Shown here piece by piece: positions 1 through 5,033 of a stretch of DNA of 7,875 bases. The stretch covers positions 1-7,875 of the forward strand of contig SKQZ01000222.1 of NCBI GenBank assembly GCA_007118765.1, written 5' to 3'. Made by a program: the position numbers and the translations under genes. Position 1 is the first letter of the stretch. The number at the start of each line of letters is the position of its first letter. This stretch comes from Candidatus Hydrogenedentota bacterium (GTDB taxonomy: Bacteria; Hydrogenedentota; Hydrogenedentia; Hydrogenedentales; CAITNO01). Under the pieces are notes generated by a model that saw only the letters and a program-made list of their open reading frames with translations, was not told where the DNA came from and did not search any database.

Positions 1-1
1 G

Positions 2-793
2 ATACTGGGAATTGTCCGGATCAATACAATGGGTGATCCACTCGTGCGTGCCGTCACCGGCACGCCGCTGTTCAATCCAATACAGTCCGTACTCATGGCC
101 CCCGCCGACAATGAGATCGTTCACGCCGTTGCCGTTCACGTCGGCCACAAGAATCGGTACGCCTGCGGATCCGGGCAATTGAAACTCCTGATGAAAGTTC
201 CATGACTGTTCAAGCGGCTTCTCGGGCGCTTCCAGCCACCCATGATTCAACACAATATCCATGCGCCCGTTCCCGGCAATGTCACCGGCGCCCAACCCAT
301 GCCCCTGGGGCTTGTCATACAATACAAACTCTTGAAACGTGCCCGTAACTTTGCCGTGAGCGTCCGTCTCTAATTTATACATGCGCACCGGCCCGCCCGG
401 CGTGTTTGGAATCACCTCCGGCAGGCCGTCGCCGTCCATATCCCATGCACGCGTTGTCTCCACATTGCCCACTTCCGCAATGACGTGCTCGGCCCACGGT
501 TCGCCGGTTTTGCACGGGTTCTCACGCCAGCGCACGGTATTGCCCCACCAACCGCCCGTCACAAAGTCGAGATACCCATTCCCGTTAATGTCCAGGGGCA
601 AACACGAAAAATCATCGTAATACTCATCATACGCCGCAACCGGGCCCACCGGATGGCGTTGCTTAAAATCCGGGCCTTCATACCACCACGCGCCGGAAAC
701 GATGTCCAGAACGCCATCGTTATTGACATCAAACACGGCGGCGGCTTCGTATCGTTCGTCGGCGATCAACACTTGTCTAAACTTCAACGGCAT
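2..793 (-). CDS. FG-GAP/VCBS repeat beta-propeller protein (C-terminus cut by window edge)
   Basis: Reading the minus strand from ATG at 793 gives 264 uninterrupted codons to the window edge; no stop is reached, so the protein is partial. It contains five calcium-loop-like FG-GAP/VCBS motifs of the form DxNxDGxxD: residues 22-30 (DVNNDGVLD), 68-76 (DINGNGYLD), 118-126 (DMDGDGLPE), 171-179 (DIAGNGRMD) and 218-226 (DVNGNGVND). The spacing of 46-53 residues is what one expects for blades of a beta-propeller like the integrin alpha head, so binding of a glycan, protein or metal is likelier than catalysis. Tryptophan-rich GxWWYEG and GGWW stretches follow the first two loops. The start is supported by AAAGGA at 802-807, eight bases upstream. 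No signal peptide or membrane segment is seen at the N-terminus, which is odd for this mostly exported family. It is divergent from the AraC regulator, so shared control is likely. The fold is clear; the ligand is unknown. Confidence 0.82.
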   Translation of the reverse strand, partial: MPLKFRQVLIADERYEAAAVFDVNNDGVLDIVSGAWWYEGPDFKQRHPVGPVAAYDEYYDDFSCLPLDINGNGYLDFVTGGWWGNTVRWRENPCKTGEPWAEHVIAEVGNVETTRAWDMDGDGLPEVIPNTPGGPVRMYKLETDAHGKVTGTFQEFVLYDKPQGHGLGAGDIAGNGRMDIVLNHGWLEAPEKPLEQSWNFHQEFQLPGSAGVPILVADVNGNGVNDLIVGGGHEYGLYWIEQRRAGDGTHEWITHCIDPDNSQY

Positions 794-874
794 GATCAGG
801 GTCCTTTCAAAACGACCGGGCAGACACGGGATGAAAAGGCAATGGATGCCGCCGGCCGTTTGTAAACGCTCTAT

Positions 875-904
875 TTGATTGAAATTGCCTTTTGCTGCTA
901 CAGT
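875..904 (+). promoter_or_regulatory. Weak candidate sigma-70 promoter for the AraC gene
   Basis: TTGATT (875-880) and TACAGT (899-904) resemble -35 and -10 hexamers, separated by 18 bases. The ATTGCCTTTT repeat at 884-893 falls in the spacer, where a bound regulator could block or help RNA polymerase. Both hexamers deviate from consensus, and promoter rules in the presumed phylum are poorly known, so this is only a candidate. Confidence 0.25.
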
Positions 905-958
905 TTCTCCAGTACGATCCCCTTAATTATGAAGTAAGACGCCCATTATTGCAATATC

Positions 959-962
959 GGAG
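959..962 (+). promoter_or_regulatory. Ribosome binding site for the TTG-started AraC gene
   Basis: GGAG sits 11 bases before the TTG at 974. The spacing is slightly long, and together with the TTG codon it suggests modest translation, as is common for regulators. It overlaps the repeated ATTGC element at 963-971, so a protein bound there would lie directly over the translation start region of the gene. Confidence 0.45.
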
Positions 963-973
963 ATTGCTTTCAT

Positions 974-1789
974 TTGTCTAAAATTGCTCTTTCAGGTCTG
1001 GATAGCGCCCGCTTCTATTATGTGGGGCAGGTTAATGCAACAGGGCCATGGCACATGGATGCACACGATCACGCCAGCCATGAGCTGATCCTGGTGTTAC
1101 GCGGCGCCATGACATCGCGACTGAAAGACGCCACCTTGCATGCCCGCGCCGGTTCTGCCATGATTTATCCAGCCAATCATATACATGAAGAATGGTCGCA
1201 TAACAGTGAACGACTGGAAACCTGCTTTGTTTCTTTCTCGTGGCCCCACCTCCCTGAAGACATCTCATGTTGCCTGTCGGATAGCATGGGGCGCATACAA
1301 ACGCTTGTATCGTGGCTGCACCACGAGCGAGAATCCTATTTCCCCGATTCCCATGTCTTCTTGAACAGCATACTGCAGGTGGTGCTGGCGGAATACCTGC
1401 GGCTCGCCAAACACCGCGGCAATGATATGGTGGAAAGAGTGCGCGCTTATATCCGCACGCATCTTGATGAACCGCTGTGTTTGGATGATTTGGCCGCCGT
1501 TGGCGGGATGAGCCGCTATCATTTTACGCGCACCTATCGCGTCCAGACAGGCTTAACGCCGATGCGCGACGTCTGCCGCATTCGGCTTGAAGCAGCGCGG
1601 CAATTGCTCTTGACCACCCGCATGCCGCTGAAAACCATCGCGCCGCAAGTCGGCTTCGCCAATGAACACCACCTGTCACGTATGCTGAAGAAAAGGCTTG
1701 CCATGAGCGTACGCGAACTGCGCGGTCGCGCCCGAAACCAAAGCGTCTCGGACACAAAGCAGGACTTGAGGTCGGAAACCTTGCTATAA
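974..1789 (+). CDS. AraC-family transcriptional regulator with N-terminal cupin sensor
   Basis: This 271-residue protein has the usual AraC/XylS layout and length. Residues about 25-90 form a cupin-like sensor: a histidine-rich entry (WHMDAHDHASHE, 26-37), a turn LRGAM, then AGSAMIYPANHIHEEW (59-74). Residues about 150-250 carry the two helix-turn-helix units: the first spans LDDLAAVGGMSRYHFTRTY (170-188) and ends in TGLTPMRDV, the second covers 218-247 with the conserved IAPQVGFANEHHLSRMLKKR pattern. Such proteins sense a small molecule, often a sugar, and activate adjacent catabolic genes. The start is TTG at 974; GGAG at 959-962 lies 11 bases upstream, an in-frame stop at 935-937 limits extension, and the next ATG (1055) would remove part of the cupin. 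It is divergent from the propeller gene and precedes the DUF1080 gene. The rhamnose isomerase further downstream makes a RhaR/RhaS-like role possible, but the effector is not shown by sequence. Confidence 0.9.
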   Translation: MSKIALSGLDSARFYYVGQVNATGPWHMDAHDHASHELILVLRGAMTSRLKDATLHARAGSAMIYPANHIHEEWSHNSERLETCFVSFSWPHLPEDISCCLSDSMGRIQTLVSWLHHERESYFPDSHVFLNSILQVVLAEYLRLAKHRGNDMVERVRAYIRTHLDEPLCLDDLAAVGGMSRYHFTRTYRVQTGLTPMRDVCRIRLEAARQLLLTTRMPLKTIAPQVGFANEHHLSRMLKKRLAMSVRELRGRARNQSVSDTKQDLRSETLL

Positions 1790-1790
1790 T
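1782..1790 (+). promoter_or_regulatory. Extended -10 promoter for the DUF1080 gene, overlapping the araC stop
   Basis: TGCTATAAT at 1782-1790 combines a consensus TATAAT with the upstream TGn of extended -10 promoters, and it includes the TAA stop of the AraC gene (1787-1789). No good -35 is present at the normal distance, which fits an extended -10 promoter or one that needs an activator such as the AraC protein. Transcription would start near 1797 and leave a leader of about 70 bases before ATG at 1870. TATAAT can arise by chance, so confidence is moderate. Confidence 0.45.
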
Positions 1791-1855
1791 AGCCGCAAGA
1801 AAGATTGCGTAAGGCCCACACTTGTTCAACAACACACCTACGCAACAACGACAAT

Positions 1856-1861
1856 AAGGAG
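1856..1861 (+). promoter_or_regulatory. Ribosome binding site fixing the DUF1080 start at ATG 1870
   Basis: AAGGAG is eight bases upstream of ATG 1870. A GTG at 1861 is in the same frame, but its first base is the last G of the binding site, so it cannot be served by it. The start is therefore placed at 1870, which also gives a cleaner signal peptide. Confidence 0.8.
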
Positions 1862-1869
1862 TGTACCCC

Positions 1870-2595
1870 ATGAAAATGACTGTTTTTCGTGTACTGCTTG
1901 TCATCATCTGTGCCGTTGCATGGAACGTCCAAGGCGAAGAAACCACTACGGAACCTGAGTGCGATTGGGATCGTCCCCTTGAGATGCCGCCGCCGGACAT
2001 TATGTTTAAGATAATGGAGGCGCCTCAATTTGGCCCCTTGTTTGAGAAAGATTTATCCAACGCCATTTACGAGGAGGACGGCTGGGTTTTTGATGAGGAG
2101 GTACTGGTTGCGAAAGGGAGGGGAGACATCTGGACAAAGGAACGTTACGGCAATTTCATCCTGACCCTTGAGTTCAAGTGTGTTGAAAACACAAACAGCG
2201 GCGTCTTTATTCGATGCGGCGACTTGGATGACTGGATGCACACCTGTATTGAAGTTCAGATTCTTCAGAACAACGAGGACTATGAAAACCCCAAGTGGCA
2301 TTGCGGCGCCATTTTCGATTGCCTCGAACCGTTTGAACAATTGGTGGGGCCGCCGGGCGAGTGGAACAAATACCTCATCATTGCCAAGGACAATCTGCTT
2401 TGGGTGTTTCTGAACAACGAACTTGTAAACTACATGGACTTGGATTTGTGGACGGAGCCCGGAAAAAATCCCGACGGTACGGAAAACAAGTTTCGCGACG
2501 CCTACAAAGACATGCCGCGTGAAGGGCACATTGGGTTACAGTATCACGGGCAGGACATTTGGTTCCGCAACCTGCGCATTGAATCACTGGACTGA
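1870..2595 (+). CDS. Secreted DUF1080 (3-keto-disaccharide hydrolase-like) protein
   Basis: The 241-residue product begins with a typical export signal: a basic start (MKMTVFR), a hydrophobic core LLVIICAVAW, and a likely cut near VQG/EE at residue 22. The mature part matches the DUF1080 / 3-keto-disaccharide hydrolase domain, a concanavalin-like beta sandwich. Seen in order are GWVFDEEVLVAKG (71-83), the opening strand GNFILTLEFKC (94-104), the hallmark NSGVFIRCGD (109-118), IEVQILQNN (127-135), GAIFDCLEP (146-154), GEWNKYLIIAKDN (163-175) and the closing GHIGLQYHGQDIWFRNLRIESL (219-240). The length is that of a single-domain member. Family members act on 3-keto glycosides or bind carbohydrate outside the cytoplasm, and they are greatly expanded in the PVC group. 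It has its own promoter candidate and strong ribosome binding site. The family call is secure; hydrolase activity and substrate are inferred. Confidence 0.88.
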   Translation: MKMTVFRVLLVIICAVAWNVQGEETTTEPECDWDRPLEMPPPDIMFKIMEAPQFGPLFEKDLSNAIYEEDGWVFDEEVLVAKGRGDIWTKERYGNFILTLEFKCVENTNSGVFIRCGDLDDWMHTCIEVQILQNNEDYENPKWHCGAIFDCLEPFEQLVGPPGEWNKYLIIAKDNLLWVFLNNELVNYMDLDLWTEPGKNPDGTENKFRDAYKDMPREGHIGLQYHGQDIWFRNLRIESLD

Positions 2596-2596
2596 T

Positions 2597-2624
2597 GTTT
2601 GCAGCGATCAACCGCGGTGCAAAC
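2597..2624 (+). other. Stem-loop directly after the DUF1080 stop codon, no U-tract
   Basis: GTTTGCA (2597-2603) pairs with TGCAAAC (2618-2624), and inside it GCG (2604-2606) pairs with CGC (2613-2615), leaving a six-base loop and a two-base bulge. It starts one base after the TGA. No T-run follows, so it is not a standard intrinsic terminator; it could protect the mRNA 3' end or mark a factor-dependent stop. The 83 bases between it and the next start show nothing else clear. Confidence 0.35.
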
Positions 2625-2706
2625 GAATGAACTTTCGTGTGAAGGGGCAACCTCTGTAGCCACGACAGGGTGTGGTCATCAGGATAACACGTAGAAACAG
2701 GGCACT

Positions 2707-3114
2707 ATGCAACAACAGGCAAAATCAATCTATTTATGTGGGCCCATCATGGATGCGTCCGCCGATGAAAGCAAGACATGGCGTCAACGGGCAAAGGAGC
2801 GTTTGGCCGGGAAGTTTATCCTGCTCGATCCCATGCGCCGCAACTTTCGCGACCGTGAAATTGACAGCGCCAATGAAATCGTTGAGTTTGACTTGCAAGA
2901 TATTCGCAATGCGGACATGCTGCTTGTAAACTATGCCAAGGCTTCCATTGGCACGTCCATGGAAGTTTTCTTTGCCGCGCACGATTTGGGCAAATTTGTC
3001 ATTGCCTTTTCGCCGTATGCCTACGCCGATATGTCGCCGTGGATGGTGAAATACTGCACCAAAATCCTGCCGGACCTCGAGTCGGCACTGAACTATATTG
3101 AAACGCATTTTTGA
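2707..3114 (+). CDS. Nucleoside 2-deoxyribosyltransferase-like protein
   Basis: The 135-residue cytoplasmic protein fits the nucleoside 2-deoxyribosyltransferase / deoxynucleotide N-hydrolase (Rcl-like) superfamily in size and motif order. It opens with a Rossmann-like strand and loop IYLCGPIM (8-15), then LLDPMRRNF (39-47), a helix ending EIVEFDLQDIRNADMLLVNY (57-76), and the key GTSMEV (82-87) in which Glu86 is the expected nucleophile that attacks the deoxyribose C1'. Asp62 and Asp70 are candidate acid/base or hydroxyl-binding residues. A following GKFVIAF (95-101) completes the core. Enzymes of this family swap or remove bases from deoxynucleosides or their monophosphates; the exact substrate cannot be read from sequence. 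The ribosome binding site is weak (AGGG at 2699-2702, short spacing). The next gene, purE, also acts in purine metabolism, giving some context. Confidence 0.75.
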   Translation: MQQQAKSIYLCGPIMDASADESKTWRQRAKERLAGKFILLDPMRRNFRDREIDSANEIVEFDLQDIRNADMLLVNYAKASIGTSMEVFFAAHDLGKFVIAFSPYAYADMSPWMVKYCTKILPDLESALNYIETHF

Positions 3115-3117
3115 GAT

Positions 3118-3141
3118 AACGGCAGAAACAATTCTGCCGTT
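3118..3141 (+). terminator. Perfect 10-bp hairpin between the deoxyribosyltransferase-like gene and purE
   Basis: AACGGCAGAA (3118-3127) and TTCTGCCGTT (3132-3141) are exact complements around the four-base loop ACAA, starting three bases after the TGA. The stem is strong but only two Ts end it and CTAAATAGG follows, so it lacks the U-tract of a classical intrinsic terminator. It could be an inefficient terminator, a pause or RNase-protection site, or an attenuator-like element for purE. Confidence 0.45.
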
Positions 3142-3162
3142 CTAAATAGGGTTGGAATTAAC

Positions 3163-3168
3163 AAGGAG
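3163..3168 (+). promoter_or_regulatory. Ribosome binding site fixing the purE start at ATG 3176
   Basis: AAGGAG lies seven bases before ATG 3176. An upstream in-frame TTG at 3152 would place this site inside the coding sequence and add eight residues (ELTRRHT-like) absent from PurE N-termini, so the shorter start is preferred. Confidence 0.85.
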
Positions 3169-3175
3169 ACACACA

Positions 3176-3676
3176 ATGAGTAACAACGACAAACCGTTGG
3201 TTGTGGTGCTGATGGGAAGTGAATCGGATTGGAAAACCATGGAACGGGTTCATCAAACCCTCGGCGACTTTGACGTGCCCCACACCTGCCGCGTATTATC
3301 GGCACACCGTACCCCCGGTTTGCTGGCGGATTATGTGCGGGAAACCGAAGAGAACGGCGCGGAGGTGTTTATCGCGGGCGCCGGCCTGGCTGCGGCGCTG
3401 CCCGGCGCCGTCGCTGCGTTGACGACACGCCCCGTATTGGGTGTGCCCATTCAAACCGGCGCATTAAATGGCCATGACGCGTTACTGGCAATGGCACAGA
3501 TGCCGCCGGGGATTCCGGTGGGCACTTTGGCCATCGGCACGCCGGGCGCCACAAACGCCGCCTTGCTGGCCATTGCGATTCTGGGCAACAAGTACACCGA
3601 GTATGCCGACAAACTGCAGGCCTACCGCATGAAACAAGCCGATAAAATCGCCGCGACCGTGCTTCCCTGCAGCTAA
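3176..3676 (+). CDS. purE: PurE-type N5-carboxyaminoimidazole ribonucleotide mutase (atypical active site)
   Basis: The 166-residue length and motif order are those of class I PurE, which moves the carboxyl group of N5-CAIR to C4 to give CAIR in purine biosynthesis. Visible are the nucleotide loop MGSESDWKTM (13-22), VLSAHRTP (40-47) with catalytic His44 (E. coli His45) and Arg45, IAGAGLAAALPG (66-77), PVLGVPIQTGALNGHDALLAMAQMPPGIPVGTLAIG, and the C-terminal GATNAALLAIAIL helix. Most PurE proteins have AAHLPG at the third motif; here the residue matching E. coli His75 is Ala74 (codon GCG at 3395-3397) and the usual GG before it is GL. The fold and CO2/phosphate loops are intact, so the protein is likely folded and perhaps active, but a specialised PurE relative is possible. 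purK is not adjacent. It is followed after 20 bases by rhaA, with which it should be co-transcribed. Confidence 0.85.
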   Translation: MSNNDKPLVVVLMGSESDWKTMERVHQTLGDFDVPHTCRVLSAHRTPGLLADYVRETEENGAEVFIAGAGLAAALPGAVAALTTRPVLGVPIQTGALNGHDALLAMAQMPPGIPVGTLAIGTPGATNAALLAIAILGNKYTEYADKLQAYRMKQADKIAATVLPCS

Positions 3677-3696
3677 TTTCAGAAGGAGTTTAGATT

Positions 3697-4974
3697 ATGT
3701 TTACAGCGCCGACGGATGCCCATATTCAACGCGCCTATGAACACGCCAAAGAAATATACGCCGGATACGGTGTGGATACGGAACAAGCCATGCAACGGCT
3801 CGCCACCATCCCCATCTCCCTCCATTGCTGGCAGGGGGACGATGTGGGCGGTTTTGAGCATTACGATGCGGCCAGCGGCGGCGGCATTCAGGCCACCGGC
3901 AATTATCCGGGCAAAGCAACCACGCCCGACCAGCTGCGTCAGGACGCCGGCCAGGCGCTTGATTTGATACCCGGCAAACATCGCTTTAACCTGCATGCCA
4001 TGTATGCCGAGACAGCCGGAGCAACAGTAGATCGCGACGCCCTCAAGCCGGAGCATTTTGAGAACTGGGTTGCCTGGGCGCGCGAACGCGAACTGGGCAT
4101 TGATTTTAACCCCACGTGTTTCGCCCATCCCAAAGCGGACGACGGGTTTACCTTGTCCCATTACGATGCGGGCATAAGGAAATTCTGGGTTGACCATTGC
4201 ATTGCCTCACGCAGTATTGCGGAAGCAATCGGCAAAGCGCTTGGCATCCCCTGTGTCACCAACTTATGGGTGCCGGACGGCTATAAAGACACGCCGGTTG
4301 ATCGCAATAAGTCGCGCATGCTTTTGTTGGAATCGCTGGACAGCATCTATGCGAACCGGAGCAATCCCGGGCACAATCTGGATGCGGTTGAATGCAAACT
4401 CTTTGGCATTGGCTCCGAAAGCTGTGTCATAGGCTCCCATGAGGTCTACATGGGATACGCAATCAGTCGCAATCTGTTGCTTTGTCTCGATGCGGGACAC
4501 TTCCATCCAACGGAAGTGATTTCGGACAAGATAAGCTCCGTCCTGTTATATCTGGACGAGATACTGTTGCACGTCAGTCGCGGCGTACGCTGGGACAGTG
4601 ACCATGTCATCGTGCTGAGCGACGAGATTCGTGCCATCGCCGAAGAGATTGTCCGGGGCGATTATCTGGAACGTGTGCATATCGGCCTTGACTTCTTTGA
4701 CGCAAGCATCAACCGCATCGCGGCGTGGGTAATCGGGACACGGGTCATGATCAAGGCATTGTTGATAGCCCTGCTCGAACCAACCGCGACGCTGCGCGAA
4801 TTCGAGCGGGCTCAGAACTTCACCGCCCGTCTCGCTCTGCTCGAAGAACTCAAGACCCTGCCCTTTGGCGCAGTGTGGGACTACTATTGTGCGCAACAGA
4901 ACGTGCCCCCCGCAGGCGCATGGATGCAGACGGTGCAGCAATACGAAAAAGACGTGCTGGCGCAACGCGGATAA
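3697..4974 (+). CDS. rhaA: L-rhamnose isomerase
   Basis: RhaA converts L-rhamnose to L-rhamnulose (EC 5.3.1.14), the first step of the cytoplasmic phosphorylating rhamnose route, on a metal-dependent TIM barrel. The 425 residues match the family's length (E. coli 419). With a constant offset of two from E. coli, all recognised metal and catalytic positions are present: Glu232 (AVECKLFGIGSE), Asp265 and His268 (CLDAGHFHP), His292 (LLHVSRG), Asp300 and Asp302 (RWDSDH), and Asp332 (GLDFFDAS). Substrate loop motifs ISLHCWQGDDVGGFE (40-54) and NLWVPDGYKD (189-198) are also intact. The start is set by AAGGAG at 3683-3688, eight bases upstream. It lies 20 bases after purE and ends at a strong terminator. 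Rhamnulokinase and aldolase genes are not in the window. The AraC regulator upstream could respond to rhamnose, but three genes intervene. Confidence 0.95.
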   Translation: MFTAPTDAHIQRAYEHAKEIYAGYGVDTEQAMQRLATIPISLHCWQGDDVGGFEHYDAASGGGIQATGNYPGKATTPDQLRQDAGQALDLIPGKHRFNLHAMYAETAGATVDRDALKPEHFENWVAWARERELGIDFNPTCFAHPKADDGFTLSHYDAGIRKFWVDHCIASRSIAEAIGKALGIPCVTNLWVPDGYKDTPVDRNKSRMLLLESLDSIYANRSNPGHNLDAVECKLFGIGSESCVIGSHEVYMGYAISRNLLLCLDAGHFHPTEVISDKISSVLLYLDEILLHVSRGVRWDSDHVIVLSDEIRAIAEEIVRGDYLERVHIGLDFFDASINRIAAWVIGTRVMIKALLIALLEPTATLREFERAQNFTARLALLEELKTLPFGAVWDYYCAQQNVPPAGAWMQTVQQYEKDVLAQRG

Positions 4975-4989
4975 GCATTACATTGTATG

Positions 4990-5033
4990 AACGCGAAGGC
5001 CTATTGCCGCAAGGCGATGCCTTCGCGTTTTTT
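4990..5033 (+). terminator. Strong intrinsic terminator after rhaA
   Basis: AACGCGAAGGC (4990-5000) pairs perfectly with GCCTTCGCGTT (5019-5029). Inside, ATTGCC (5003-5008) pairs with GGCGAT (5013-5018, one T-G wobble) around a GCAA tetraloop, with CT (5001-5002) bulged. Six Ts follow at 5028-5033. This is a textbook plus-strand terminator 15 bases after the rhaA stop. On the minus strand there is no U-tract after the hairpin, so it should not end the convergent channel transcript by itself, although the TAA of that gene lies in the T-run. Confidence 0.9.

Larger units (their letters stand above)
794..973. promoter_or_regulatory. Divergent intergenic control region with repeated ATTGC-type motifs
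   Basis: These 180 bases separate the minus-strand propeller gene from the plus-strand AraC gene and must hold both promoters. Several related motifs are seen. An exact 10-base inverted pair lies at 834-843 (AAAAGGCAAT) and 884-893 (ATTGCCTTTT), centres 50 bases apart. A perfect 10-base palindrome, TATTGCAATA, is at 947-956. Direct copies ATTGCTTTC (963-971) and ATTGCTCTTTC (983-993, just inside the araC reading frame) are 20 bases apart. AraC-family proteins commonly bind paired half-sites of this size spaced by whole helical turns, so autoregulation and control of the divergent gene are inferred. No binding data can be drawn from sequence alone. Confidence 0.5.

Noticed and set aside
381..865. 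Overlapping plus-strand open frames at 381-620 and 485-865
   Set aside because: They are antisense to the propeller gene, whose regularly spaced DxNxDG motifs show which strand is coding; no recognisable product.
1524..2028. Minus-strand frames of about 160 codons crossing the araC/DUF1080 junction
   Set aside because: They overlap two well-supported plus-strand genes, including a promoter and ribosome binding site, and encode no recognisable domain.
2625..2706. Possible riboswitch or small gene in the gap before the deoxyribosyltransferase-like gene
   Set aside because: No known riboswitch core, no tRNA-like fold and no small frame with a ribosome binding site could be seen; only short, weak inverted repeats.
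3679..4197. Minus-strand frame of 172 codons opposite rhaA
   Set aside because: Antisense to a fully conserved RhaA with all catalytic residues; no family resemblance in the product.
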